DNA from: Nageia nagi
Lineage: Eukaryota > Pinophyta
Assembly: GCA_050084985.1 (NCBI GenBank)
Contig: JBITNC010000001.1
Coordinates: forward strand, 145,142,001 to 145,206,000
Reading direction: 5' to 3'
DNA length: 64,000 nucleotides
Made by a program: the position numbers and the translations under genes. Within the stretch, counting starts at the first letter, position 1. Each line of letters begins with the position of its first letter. Shown in pieces: positions 35,201 to 47,436 of the stretch. The notes beneath the pieces were generated by a model. The model was not told where the DNA came from. It made no database searches and saw only the letters and a list, made by a program, of their open reading frames with translations.

Positions 35201-38200
35201 ACCTTGGAGCTCATCTTCACATCCTTGGTGTGGGGGCTACATCTTGGTGATCTTCACTTCTCAACTTACTCTTCATTGTGAGGTAAAATCAAGAGAAGGT
35301 ATAATGTTCTTCATTCTATCTTTTTTAATGATACTAACAAATTTTATTCATATGTTAGTAATTTATTTTAAAATATGACTAAAATATTAATATGTTGCAT
35401 TTGCTTTATACTAACCTCTAATGACCATATTGTTAATTGAGTTTAGTATAGTAAAAAATCAAATGCACTTTTCTCACTAAGCCATTTTTTTAAATTTTAA
35501 GGGGAGGGGCTCCCATTTTTTTATAAAGCTTATTTATCTTTACATTTGGTTTATTTTTGAGAGCATTTTTTAAATATATACCTTTTTTTAATGTGGTATT
35601 AAACAAAATATAAAGAGTTATTGTGTTTAACAAATATTTTTGATATAGTTGTAAAATCCAAAATTAAAAAAGGGAGAAGGGAGAAAAAAAAAATTCTTTC
35701 TAACAAAAACAATATTTTGTTTACAAAATTTCATTATATGACCTTATACTCAAATCAAATTTTTTTCTCTTGGAATTATTAAGAGAAGAAAATTAATGGC
35801 GGTTGGTTTTTTGGCTAAGAAAACCCCTTGTTTGAACGTTTTTGGCTGGCCATAGTGTTGATTGCCTACTTAGCAATAGCATGAAAAATCCTTTTTTTTT
35901 ATCTAGTGGCTTGTGATGGTAGTTAAAGGGTTGAAATCTTGCATCTTCCCTCTTAGCTCTTAGCTTGCATAGCCTCAGATGCTGCTCCCAAACTTCTTAC
36001 AGGGAAGGCCTTTGATGCTACTCCTCTATCCTCTATCCTCCCTACATGCGTGGTCTCTCTCCTTAGCTTGTGGTCTCTATCCTTTGAACCATCCAACTCT
36101 CTTGCACGATCATGCACTATGTTTTTCTTGGAAGAGAGATGGCCCTCACAGCCCTTTCATCATATTCATGCCTCTCCCTTGTGATGTAGCCTCCTTCCAT
36201 TGTGCTCTTCTCATGCAACCCATAGTCTATTCCTATGCATAGTTGCATTTGCACCAATAATGCTTATGAGGCATCATCTTAGTGTTCAACTTCAGCTAGG
36301 TTCTACATTTAAACCCTTACATGCCTTAATGACTATTATAAAAACTCACAATTAATCCCCCTCCTCTCTTATTTTTTTCTCTCTTGGATTTAATGTTGCA
36401 TGGCCCTTTCATTATTTTTTTTATCACTTTGTTAGTTGGAGGATGTTCCAATTTCTTAATGATAGTACCTTTTTTTCTTGGAGTTTGCTTAGAGTTAATT
36501 TTTTTTAACTTGCTTGACAATTCACCTATCCTCATTATGGTGAGTTTGACTTAGAGTGCTAAGAAAAGTTTTGCATTAATAACTTAGTTAAATGCATTTC
36601 CTTTTTTTTAGTTCACATCTCCCTCCTCCAAATTGTGTACTGTTCATTAATTGTGTCTGACTTAGAGTGCTTCTCATCATGCCTTTTTTAATAAAGGAAT
36701 TTCTTTTTTAAGCATAAGGCATTTTAGGCATATACCAAATTTTTTTTACTTAGATTTTATTCTTAAGTAAAAATGAAGGATTTTTTAAGTAAAAATTTCT
36801 TTTACCTTGGCCAAAAATACATTAACAATTTTTTTCCTTATAACTATGGCATTTTTTTAAAGTGATAAATTGTTTAGTGTAAACTTCAATTTTTTTTACA
36901 CTTTTATTGAAATGATCAAATTATTTTAAGTAAAAAGGGGAGATATTTATGAACTTATTTACTTAAAACTTTTAGGTCCTTTATGCCTAGAATACATATT
37001 TATCACTTAGAAATTTGTTATGCTTGTGCATATAATGCATGTTTATGTCATTTTTTTAAGCATTTATTATTTATACAATGCTATAAGTGGACATATGCAA
37101 GCTATGGATATGATGCATGCTTATTATTTAAATTTTAAGTTAAGGGAATTTATATTTCTTTTACTTAAATGCATGCCAAGAACTTAAAATTTTAAGTTAA
37201 TACTTACTACTTAAAAGTTAAATGCATGCTTAGTACTTATTTATTAAGTTAATAAATGCATGCTTAGTAATTATTTTTTAAGTTAATAAGTGCATGCTTA
37301 GTACTTCAATTTTTTAAGATAAAAGATGCATTTCTTTACTTAAAAATTGTTAAAGTTAAAAAGAGCATTTTTTTAACATACTTAGATGCATACTTTTAAG
37401 TTAAAATAATGCATATGATTAGTACTTATGCTTAGTACTTAAACTTTTAAAGTTATGACGCAATTTACTTCCTTTTGCAAAAGATTAGACTTATGCAAAT
37501 TAGGAAAATAATGCATGTTTATGCCTCTCTAAATATTTATCTTTATTTTGATAAAATTCTTTATGCAAATAGGATGATGCATGCTAAGTATTTATATTAC
37601 AAAGTGATAGATAGACTTATGCAAATTAAAAAAATAATGCTTGCTTATGCCTCTTAAATGTTTTCTTTAAAAGTCTTTATGAATGGACTAGTACAGGAAA
37701 TGATGCATGCATACTTAAAATGTTTAAGCTATGGGAATAATGCTTGCCTATTACTTAAAATTTTTTAAGTTATGATGCATTTGATGACTCTCTATTTTAT
37801 ACAAAGTATGGAATGGACTTCCAAAATTAGGAATGATGTAAAGATGTCCTTTAGGGGTTGGTAAACAAAACTCGTTGAACATTTAGGTTTCAATTTTTAA
37901 ATGGATGATGTTTTCTTTATGATATTTACTTCATATTTTATTTTTTATGTTATTTTCTTATGCAAAAAAAAATGCAAATATTGATATGAGCAACCCTCTA
38001 AAAATGAACACATCCACATGTACATTCCGTAATATGACTTGTTTGGGGAGCCATGAGGTGAGGGCAGGCGGACTGGAGCCTTTAAGTTTGATGATCTAAA
38101 TGGTGAAAAGTTCATACTTCTCAATTACCCCTAAGTCCTTTGTTGGTCTGGACATAACTCCAATAGGTGGACAAGCATGTGTGTAGTGATACCACATGTT

Positions 38201-38637
38201 TGTATGTCCATTCAGGGATTATCCTAATAACCTAGGAGGACAACTTGAAACCTAATCAAGATTAATAATTTGGCCAATCTAATAAATGTCATAACCTTAA
38301 AAATTAGTAGTTACTTCTTCTTGTGAGAGTATAAAATTGATCAAGGTGAATTGGTTGAGGATTGGTAGTACTTGGGATCCTCTTGTGTGGGCATCCAGGT
38401 GAAGGCCTAATTTTAGATAAGAAAATAAGCCTCAATAATGTCACTTTACATCTATAATTCTTGAGATGAGAAATGTATTTAGGTATATGAATTATTTGAG
38501 TTGTAAAACATTTGCACTTGTAAATCAAATCATGCATGTCTTTTGTGTTAAAATTAACATTTATTTTTTTACTTGATTAAAATTTAAGATATAATGTTGT
38601 TAACCACATGTTTATTATTCACATTTTTGTGTAGCAA
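35201..38637 (+). other. Long non-coding leader of Copia copy 2 with GCATGC-centred degenerate repeats
   Basis: A C+T-richer island lies at about 35940-36240. From about 37040 to 37790 the sequence is a degenerate series of units containing ATGCATGCTTAGTACTTA and TTTTTAAGTTAA about 30 bp apart. From 37850 a block conserved in copies 1 and 3 runs up to gag (GGGGTTGGTAAACAAAACTC at about 37854, GTGTAGTGATACCACATG at about 38180). On the minus strand a 77-codon frame (38304-38537) is shared with copy 3. Confidence 0.65.
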
Positions 38638-39535
38638 ATGGAAGAATCCTTTTTACCCAAACACATTTTTGATAGTTCCAACTTTAGAATTTGGAAACCT
38701 TGAATGAGAGTTGAGTTACAAGTAAGGATGCTTTAGCAAATAGTGAATGAAAATCTTATACCTTATACAGATGAGAAGGCACTAGAGGCTTACAACATGA
38801 AGAATGAGTTAACCTCCATGATTTACCATTCAGTTTTAGATGATGTGCTCCTAGTGATTTCCTCTTCAACCTTGGTAAAAGAAGCTTAGGATAAGCTTAA
38901 TCAAATTTACCTTGGTTCAAATTTTTCAAGAAGGTTAACCATTCTCCAAAAGTTGCTTCAATCTTATCAAGGGGAAGATGAAAATGTGGTTATCTACTTA
39001 AATAAAATTATTGACCTAAGGACCCAACTTGTTTCTTATGGGTGCAATTGGATCAATGATAAGTTCATGGTCTTCATCATTCTTCAAAGGCTTTATTCAA
39101 AGTTTAAAAACTTTAGGACAGTTATGGAAATAAAGCTTGATGATGAAGAAGAAATCTTCTTCTTTGAGAACCTTTCTAGACACCTATTGAAGCATGAGAA
39201 AACCCTTAATAATAAGGTATTTATTTTTTCTCCTAAGGATAATAACATTGCTCTTAGAGAAACCAAAACTCCTTTCAAGAAGAAGTTCAAACATCAAAAG
39301 AAATCTTATCCTTCTTTTTCCAAAAGATTTAAGAAAAAAGGTAATGGTTTCATCAATAGGAACAACAGAAATAATAACCATAATAACAAAAACAATGGTA
39401 ACAACAAACACTTCAAGCAAAGAGATAAAAAAGGTAAAGAAAACAATCCATATTCTAAGAAAAAGTTTGATGGTAATTGTAACTATTGTGGCATATAATG
39501 TCACAAAGAAGTTGATTGCTACAAAAAAAAAAGAG
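38638..39535 (+). pseudogene. Copia gag, copy 2 (stop-interrupted)
   Basis: Starts MEESFLPKHIFDSSNFRIWK. Stops follow near 38699 and 38734, then a long open part (38953-39498) reads LLQSYQGEDENVVIYLNKII and SRHLLKHEKTLNNK, the UBN2-type gag core. A Lys/Asn-rich basic stretch (39290-39470) leads to a CCHC zinc knuckle at 39478-39519 (CNYCGI, then HKEVDC). The conserved Gly codon of the knuckle is now TAA. The antisense Asn-codon shadow frames here are artefacts. Confidence 0.88.
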
Positions 39536-39559
39536 AAAAAGAATAAGGGTAATAGAAAT

Positions 39560-42500
39560 GTAAATAACTTAAAAAGAAAGAAGAATATTCATGTTAGTTT
39601 TCTTGTGGTGCTCTACTCCATGTCTTATTTTTTTGTCTGATTGGATTGTTGATTCTGGTTATACTAATCACCTATGCTTTGAAAAGGAACAGTTTGATAA
39701 CTTTCACAAGTATAGAAAAGATACAATTATGATAGGTGATAACTCTACCCTTGAAGTTCAAGAAATTGGGAGTGTGCTAATTCATGAAAAGGTTTTTGAA
39801 AATGTTCTTTACGTTCCTAAGTTAAGAATGAGCCTTTTCTTCATAATCCAAGTTGCTAAAAAATGGTACTCTTTTGAGTTTGACTCTCCATCTTGGTGCA
39901 TTAAGAAAGGACTTACCACTTTGGTTAAAGGATCTATGAAAGATAACCTCTACATTGTAGATCAAGTTCCATCAAAGATGTGTTTTGCTTCTAGTGTGTG
40001 TTCAAAAGTTAATCTTTAGTACCATCATTTAGGGCACTTTAACCATAAGAGTATTCAAGTCATGAAAGAACAAGAACTTATGAAAGGTTTACCTTTAATT
40101 TTTCCTTCGATTGGTCTATGCGAGAAGTGCATTCTTGGTAAGATGCATAGATAAAAGTTTGAAAAAGATAAGGCAACAAGAGCATCTCAACCTCTTCAAC
40201 TTGTGCATTTAGATTTGATGGGTCTATTTTAGATTAAGTTGCTTGGAGGAGCATCTTATATCTTGAATTTCATTGATGATTTTAGTAGGATGACTTTTAG
40301 GTATCTACTTGAGCACAAGGATCAAACCTTTAAGAGTTTTAAAATTTTTAAGACCTTTGTTAAGAATCAAACTAACCTTAAAATCAAAATGTTGAAATCA
40401 TATAATGGGGAAGAATATAATATCAATGAGTTCAATGTCTATTATGTTAAGTATAAAATCAAGAGGCAATTTTTGATTCCTTGCACTCCTCAGCAAAATA
40501 ATGTTACCGAAAGGAAAAATAAGATAATTATGGAAATGGCTAGATGCATGTTGGGTAATCTTCCTAGGTTCTTGTGGGGATAAGATATGAGCACTACTAT
40601 TTACACCTTGAATATATGTCTCACAAAATTTATTTAGAGTAAAACTCCTTTTGAGGCATGGTCAAGAAGAAAACCTAACATTTCGCACCTTAATGTGTTT
40701 GGTTGTGAAGTATTCTCCTACATTATTTTTAAGAAAAAGAAAAAGTTGAACAAAAGAGCTAAAAAATACATCTTTATGGGTTATGACATTCAGCATAGAG
40801 GCTACAAGCTCTACTCACCATCTTATAAAGTAGTTTTCATTTCAAAGGATATAAATTTTAATGAACTTATGATGAATCTACTTCTAATGAGGATGTTGAT
40901 GATCTAGAGGACTCTTCAATTGCATCTAGCTGATTATATATTGATGTAGATAAGTCACCTTAGAAATAAAACTCTCCAAATCAAAAGGTAATAAGGAGCA
41001 TGACCTTGAACAAATCCTTATTTACCAAGATTGATAACAAGCATGAGCCCTCAACCTTCAAAGAAGCTTCTAAGCATGAGTGCTAGATGGAAGCCATAAA
41101 AGTGGAGTATAAGACGCTTATGAAAAATAAAATTTAGAACTTAGTTTCTTATCCCAATGAGAAGAATGTGATTGGCAATAAGTGGATCTACAAGGTCAAG
41201 TTCAATTTAGTTGAAGATATTAAAAAATAGAAGGTAAGGTTAGAAGCTCAAGGTTTTACTCAAAAATACAGTGTAGATTATGAGGAAACCTTTGCTCCCA
41301 TGGCAAAGATGCCTACTGTGAGGATTATCCTTGCTCTTTCTATAGCTTAAGGATGGAAAGTGTTTCAATTTGATGTTAAGAGTGCATTTTTAAATGGTGA
41401 CTTAGATGTGAAAATCTTCATAAATCAACTAGAAGGGTTTATTATGGAAGGTAAAGAATCCTTTGTGTGCAAACTAAAGAAGTCATTGTATGGACTTAAG
41501 CAAGCACTTAGTGCTTGGTACAGAAATATGTTAGGGTACTTTGCAAATATTAGTTTCTCTAAGTATTTTTTTTACTCCAATCTATATGTTCTCAATTAAG
41601 AAAAAGACATGGTCATGATTCTCTTTTACGTGGATGATCTTTTGATTACTGGGAATAATGATGAAATCATTCAAGAGTTCATATCCAAACTTAAAGCAAC
41701 ATTTGAAATGACTAATCTTGGTCTCTTAGACTACTATCTTAGAATGTTAAGTGTATCAATACAAAGATTGTACTTACCTCAATCAATCTAAGTATATACC
41801 AAATATCTTGCAAAAGTTTGAAATGGAAAAGTGTAGACATGCTACAATCTCAATCTCTCTTGGAATCATTATTTCTCTGAACTCCAACTCTTAGTTGGCT
41901 GATGCTATAGCTTACAGGTAATTAATTGGTATTCTTTTGTATTTAACTATATTCAAGCTAGATATTACCTTTGTAGTGAATCTGATGGCATGATTCATGT
42001 AGAAACCTTATGTTGAGCACTTCAATGTTGTTAAGTAAATCTTAAGGTATATTGCAGGGATTAAGGATCTTGCTCTCAAGTATTCTAAGTTGTCCTTATT
42101 TTTTCTCTTTAAATTTTTACTATGGGGGAGATAGAGATGATAGGAAATCAACCTCTCTATATGTGTTTAGCATTGGTTCTAGTGCTATCTCTTGGGCTTT
42201 CAAGAAGCAACCTCTATTTTTCTTTCCACCATAGAAGCTGAATATTATGCCATGTCTATTGCAGCCTAGGAAGCCATTTGGCTAAGGCATCTTCTAAAAG
42301 AAATTGGGTATGAGCAAGGTGGCTTATTTTTAATTTCTTCAAATAATCAATCAGCTATTTCTTTGCCTAAGAATCTTATGTTCCATCAGAGAACAAAACA
42401 TGTGGAAATCTATATCCATTTTTTCAAGGAGAAGGTTCTTGATGGCATCATACACTTGGAGCATTATCCATCCACTTTGAACTCCATTGATTTGTTCACC

Positions 42501-42585
42501 AAGCCCCTTCTAGAAGCTCAATTCTGTAAGCTAAGGGATGCTATAGGGTTGGTGAAGTTGCCTTCAAGGGGGAGTGAAGTTTGAA
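39560..42585 (+). pseudogene. Copia pol, copy 2: protease, integrase, RT, RNase H (stop-interrupted)
   Basis: Protease: WIVDSGYTNHLCFEK (catalytic DSG at 39651). Pre-integrase zinc region: YHHLGHFNHKSIQVM with CEKCILGKMHR (40020-40155). Integrase core: HLDLMG, FIDDFSRMTF, and the Glu in VTERKNKIIMEMAR (40200-40540). RT: NKWIYKVKFN, QFDVKSAFLNGDL, KKSLYGLKQA and catalytic YVDDLL (41627-41644). RNase H: IEAEYYAMSIAA, NQSAISLPKN, RTKHVEIYIHFF, ending LPSRGSEV with a stop at 42583-42585. More than ten in-frame stops and some frame shifts occur. Protease-integrase-RT-RNase H is the Copia order. Confidence 0.92.
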
Positions 42586-43281
42586 TTCTTGTGTTGAATT
42601 CATATTTGTGATGATAACTTCACCCCTAGGAGGATTTTATGCTATATAGTGTTGATTTTGTTGTACATCTTCATGGTAAGTTCGCTCTACATGAGGAACT
42701 TGTACAAATTTTTAAAGTAAAATATTGGCCAATCTAGCACTATTCAGTTATCCATGTGTGAGGAACTCTTATGTGTCTTTTGGCACTGTTCAGTTATCCG
42801 TATATGAGAAAACTTGTATTTGCATGCTCTATTTTGTAATGATAATCAACACATGTTTTATATATAACAGGTGATTGAGTTTTTGGCATGGCATCTTTGT
42901 AATGACTTATAGTGCACCATTGATCAGTTTATGATGGCATTTATGTGATTCATCTATCCTTGTTGAGATGAATGTGTTGCATAAAACTGATCTTGTTATT
43001 TGAGCTACTTATGACTTGCAGGTTCCTTTGAGATTATAGGTTACCTTAGGTATGTAGGCTCTTGGAGACTCTTCATGAATTCAAGTTGGATGACTACTTC
43101 ATATACATTGAAATCGGTTGTATTTAATTATTGTATTTGGTAAAGTAATGAGTCTCAAATTAGATCTTTCTTACTTCACAAATATGTAAAATGTTCTCAT
43201 CTTCATTGTATCTATTTGGAGGAGAACTCTCTTACTTTCTTTTCTTCTTCTCTCTTATTTGCTATATCCCAATATTGCAAT
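42586..43281 (+). other. 3' non-coding region of Copia copy 2
   Basis: About 0.7 kb between the end of pol and the polypurine tract with no open frame of note. A second purine-rich AAGGGGGAG (about 42568-42576) overlaps the end of the coding sequence, as in plant Copia elements whose pol ends next to the tract. No env-like gene was seen. Confidence 0.55.
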
Positions 43282-43290
43282 AAGGGGGAG
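43282..43290 (+). promoter_or_regulatory. Polypurine tract, Copia copy 2
   Basis: AAGGGGGAG lies directly before the 3' LTR and would prime plus-strand cDNA synthesis. Confidence 0.85.
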
Positions 43291-43788
43291 TGTTGGAATG
43301 TATAATGCATTATTGTAAAGGTTTTGTAAAAATATTCTATGTAAATTCACTAATACTTAAGGGTATCATTTGATACCTTAAGTATTTAAGTGAATATGAT
43401 AATGTAACTTGTCCTACACTCCATGTCATGAGCATGATCTTTGGGTAAAAGGATGTGCATATCATGCTTTTGTACATTGGATAAAAGGGTGATCCAAAGA
43501 GGGATTTTGGTCTATAAATAGAATGATCCGTATTTGTGGTTACACACCAATTGTGGAGTAAATTTATAGTATAGGATAGTGCTTAGGAGAAAAGTGTAGG
43601 AGGATTGTAAGAGTTCATATTTTTTAAGAAGAGAGATCTAGTTAGTGGATGTACTTCTAGTTGGAGGAACCACTTACATCTTGTGTTATCTTTGTGAGAT
43701 TGCTTTGTGAGTTTGTTAGATGTGTATTATGAGCTTTCATGTGATCTTAGGAGTTTAGAGTTATTCATGTTATAGTTCAATTCTCTCA
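43291..43788 (+). repeat. 3' LTR of Copia copy 2
   Basis: Starts TGTTGGAATG, ends TTCTCTCA and is followed by the TTTCT duplication. It carries a TATAAATAG box and the U3 palindrome. It differs from the 5' LTR at about 33 positions. Confidence 0.95.
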
Positions 43789-43793
43789 TTTCT

Positions 43794-45350
43794 TAGACAA
43801 AGTTTTGAAAAAGTGAGTTATGATGCATTAAGTTCTTAAGGAGATTAGAGTTTTAGGAATTTTTTTCTTAAGTAAAATATCCCCAAATATAGACAAATTA
43901 AAAATCCTAATTATCTTTAGAATCAACTTTCAATTAAACAAACTATCTACAAGTTCATCTATCCTACAAAGAGTCACTATTGGGATATAATATTCATAAC
44001 TTTATAAGTTTAACTTTCAATTAAGCTTTTATAAAAAAAATAAGTATATTTTTTGCCCTATTATTTACCATATGAAGAACATTTTGATTTTCCTTTTCAA
44101 TTTTTGAAAATATATTCATAAATACCTATCAAAATTCTCAACCATTCATTTTAAAAATTTATTAATGGTATCTAAATGTAACAAATATAAAAAAATTTAT
44201 CCTAATAAATCTTTATTTTCTATATTAGTTAAAATATGTTATGATTATCTCAACCTTCATATCATTTATTTAGGCTAAGTCAAAGTTTGATTTCCTATTT
44301 ATCAATGTGTCATAAATGAGATCATCACTGTAAAAGTTTATGATATCTATCTACAAGAATTGAATTGTTAATTGTATGATTTAAAGAAATTAGGCTTACT
44401 TAAATCTCTTAGTATGAAATTTGGGTTCTTGGTGATTGAAAAATGAACTAATTTAATACTACATAATGATGCATTTGATAAGTTGAGATAAATATTCTAT
44501 TAGGGCAAATTTCACACTAATCCATCTATCTTACTATCATCAAACTTTGAATATGAATCTATTTACATCTACTCCATTATTTAGTTCAAAATATCTCTAT
44601 CTTAGAGTTAGATATGAACAAAAATACCAAAAAACTACAAATTTCAACAAAAAAAACTACATATGTTAACAAAAAAACCCTATTTTTTACAATTTTTTCC
44701 TATCAAATTTATGAAAAAAAAGAGATATTTTAACTCAAAAAAAGAGCATTAGATGGGGTGACCACTTATTGTGACAATGTAGACAGAAATTAAAGGTAGC
44801 TTATGGTTTTTTAGCCGCTCAAATTGGGATCTCGAAACTTGGAAGCCACCTTGTTCACCATGGTTGGGAGGTGCAGGCCATGGAGCTGGAAAATGAGCTC
44901 TACAACTTGTAGCAGAGTTGTTATGGTGAGCATATCGAGATCCTAATATACACTAGTTATTGAGCCTATATTGGGATCCAAATATGTCTGAGGATTGAGG
45001 GCCTGAAATATCAAGATCCTGATTTTTGGGATACCAATATTTTTGACCTCAAATTTTTGTTCTGCATTTCCTCTTGAAGTGGACCGATCTTCTTGCTTCC
45101 ACCCGATAACTAAATATCTAACTATTATCTTTTCATTCATGGTGAATATATATTACCCATGATTAAATGCATAAAATAATTTTACTCTATGTTTGATATA
45201 ATGAATCATTAAGCTTTTCTAAAAAATAAATAGTATGAGAAATAATTTATAGTTCAAGAATGATTCAATTTGGAAAACATAAATCATATACTAACATATA
45301 GAATAAAAAGAATATTTTTAGTATTGTACATTTTTTTCTTTTATATATGT
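43794..45350. other. No gene seen
   Basis: AT-rich. A slightly GC-richer part (about 44755-45130) carries GATCTCGA/GGGATCC-like text but no recognisable coding. A frame at 44943-45140 (-) shows no motif. Confidence 0.4.
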
Positions 45351-45359
45351 TCACCCATG

Positions 45360-45550
45360 TTAGAGGAGTTGGGAACTATTGGAAATATCTCATGGAAGAT
45401 TTAGGTTCAAATCTCCCAACCTTTACATGGTATAACATGTAAAAAATGTTTGTTGGTGGAGGCATCTGATTGACGCATAGAGACCCAAGTTAAGTTTTGG
45501 GGCTTATGGAATCGAAGGCTTATCATACCAGAATCCTCCAACATGTAAAT
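45360..45550 (+). repeat. Possible SINE-like fragment
   Basis: It contains a box B-like AGGTTCAAATCTCCCAA (about 45408-45424) preceded by GTTGGGAACTATTGG. The spacing is loosely that of a tRNA head, but no A tail or target duplication is visible. Confidence 0.25.
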
Positions 45551-45924
45551 AAATTACTTATACATTGAATGTTATAGTGAAAATGAGAAACATGATTAAA
45601 CCCATGAAAATTTACATCTAAAAACATAATGAACTAATGAATTCTCCTAATCTAATAAAATTAATTAAATTATATAAATAAATATTTTTAATCTATATTC
45701 AATAACGTAATTAACTTTCATATCAATATAAGATCTCCATAATTTTTTTATCCTTAATTTTTCCTTTCTTATTTTTTTTAATAATAATATCGAACCACTT
45801 CTAGAGATCAATCCATAAAAATAGTTAGACAATGCTTTTTCTAATAAAATTTGTTGTGGACTTCTTCCAACAAAAGAAAAGTGAACAAAGACACTCTCGA
45901 ACAGACTAGCACTAGAATTAAAAA

Positions 45925-46038
45925 AATGCTCATATACAATTCTTAAAAATCCTTATTCATTGTATCTATCAAATGCTTATATACAATTCTTAAAAATTCT
46001 TATTCATTGTATCTATCAAATGCTTATATACAATTCTT
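45925..46038. repeat. 47-bp tandem repeat, about 2.4 copies
   Basis: Units start AATGCT at 45925, 45972 and 46019, and share ATATACAATTCTTAAAAAT and TTATTCATTGTATCTATCAA. The two full units are almost identical, so the duplication is recent relative to its surroundings. Confidence 0.9.
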
Positions 46039-46039
46039 C

Positions 46040-47436
46040 GTTTGGATTTATTGATATTTTCGGAGAAAAAGAGTAAGGTAATAAGAAATACACCACCTAC
46101 AATGCTTGCTATCAAATTTGTAAAACTATCGGAATAGTTTTCTGAAGAAGTCAATATAAAAACCATGATATAATCAAAACGAGTATGCTATCATGATACT
46201 AAGCAGACAAAAGAATGCATAGAATTTGGTGACTTGCTCACATACCAATGCTTCACATAATCAATACCTCCTTAAACCAAATGAAGATCATAAACTACGG
46301 AAGATATCTCCAAAACAGATATTGTCTTCATCCAGAATAGAATACTATAGAAAAGTAATTGCATCGAGTAGACTATAGTCCAACAATACAATAATCGAAG
46401 ATACCGTTATGCGTCGTTGGTATACTGCAGTTTACGTATATGACAAAGAGCGAATTCCAATATCATTGTCATTCAATTTCAAGAGCTTTATCTTCCTATT
46501 AGAAAATTGTACCATGTCAACAATATTCTTATAAGAAGAAACAGCATTCCTCAATTGGTTGTCGATTATGAGGGTGAAGCATATTCAGCTTTTTAATAGA
46601 TTTTTTTTTGGTATTAATGATCCAGCATTTTTCAATTTTGTAGGTTAAAGATTCTTGAGAATGGCATGGTGATGTTCGAGAATAGTCAAGATATTCTTCT
46701 TATTTAAAAAAAAAAAAAAAAAATCAAAATAAAATTGATCAGGTTGCTGGTAATTTTATCATTGATGCTGTTGTATAATTGTTAAAATACTAGAAGTTAA
46801 ACTTAATAATCCAAGTTCAAATCCTATCAAAACTTTTTACCTCTTGGAAATCTAACATTTAACATTTTTTTTTAGAATGAAGATTCAAAAGAAATTTAAA
46901 AATAAGATGGAGAATTGGAAATCGCCATGCCATCTTCCCTAATAGAAATTTAAAAACAGAAAAGTGACTGCCTGAAAAGTGATTTTTTCTGATAGATATC
47001 ACAAAAGGCACTCGTGCGTAAGGGATCGATTAGAAGACTGAATATGGTTCCCCGTCCATAATTGCAAACTTGAATTGCAGCACTATTTATCGCATATGAT
47101 AAATATAAAATATAAAATAATAATAAAGAAAATCCAAAAATATACAAAGGGATGTGTATTACTGATTTGAAAATATGAAAATATGGTATGATTGATGAAA
47201 TAATATAAAGCCTATGCAAAATACTGCAATAGTTTTCAATATTTGATTTTTGATTGTTCAAGTTTTGGATTCTAACTTCTTGGATAACCTACAAGATCGC
47301 TATTGAAAACTTCATATGAATCATTATAGAAAAGGAGCGTGCTTCAACGGATAACTGAAATCTCTTTGATGATAATTATATCTTAAATACGTTGCATAGA
47401 AGATAATATTCATGTAATACATTAATGTTGTATCAT
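46040..47436. other. No gene seen; 3' flank of the C2 gene
   Basis: AT-rich DNA with an A18 run at 46706-46723. The part nearest 47436 should hold the 3' untranslated region of the minus-strand C2 gene. The short minus frame 46950-47261 shows no motif. Confidence 0.4.

Larger units (their letters stand above)
34689..43788 (+). mobile_element. Complete Ty1/Copia LTR retrotransposon copy 2 (9.1 kb)
   Basis: Both LTRs are 498 bp (34689-35186 and 43291-43788) with TG...CA ends. The target duplication is TTTCT on both sides (34684-34688 and 43789-43793), exact. Inside are the tRNA-Met primer site (35189-35200), a 3.4-kb leader, gag (38638 on), a pol reading protease-integrase-RT-RNase H (the Copia order) and a polypurine tract (43282-43290). 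The two LTRs differ at about 33 of 498 positions by my count, so insertion is old, and the coding region is full of stops. It defines the family for the copies at 1-4318 and 58023-64000. Confidence 0.95.
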
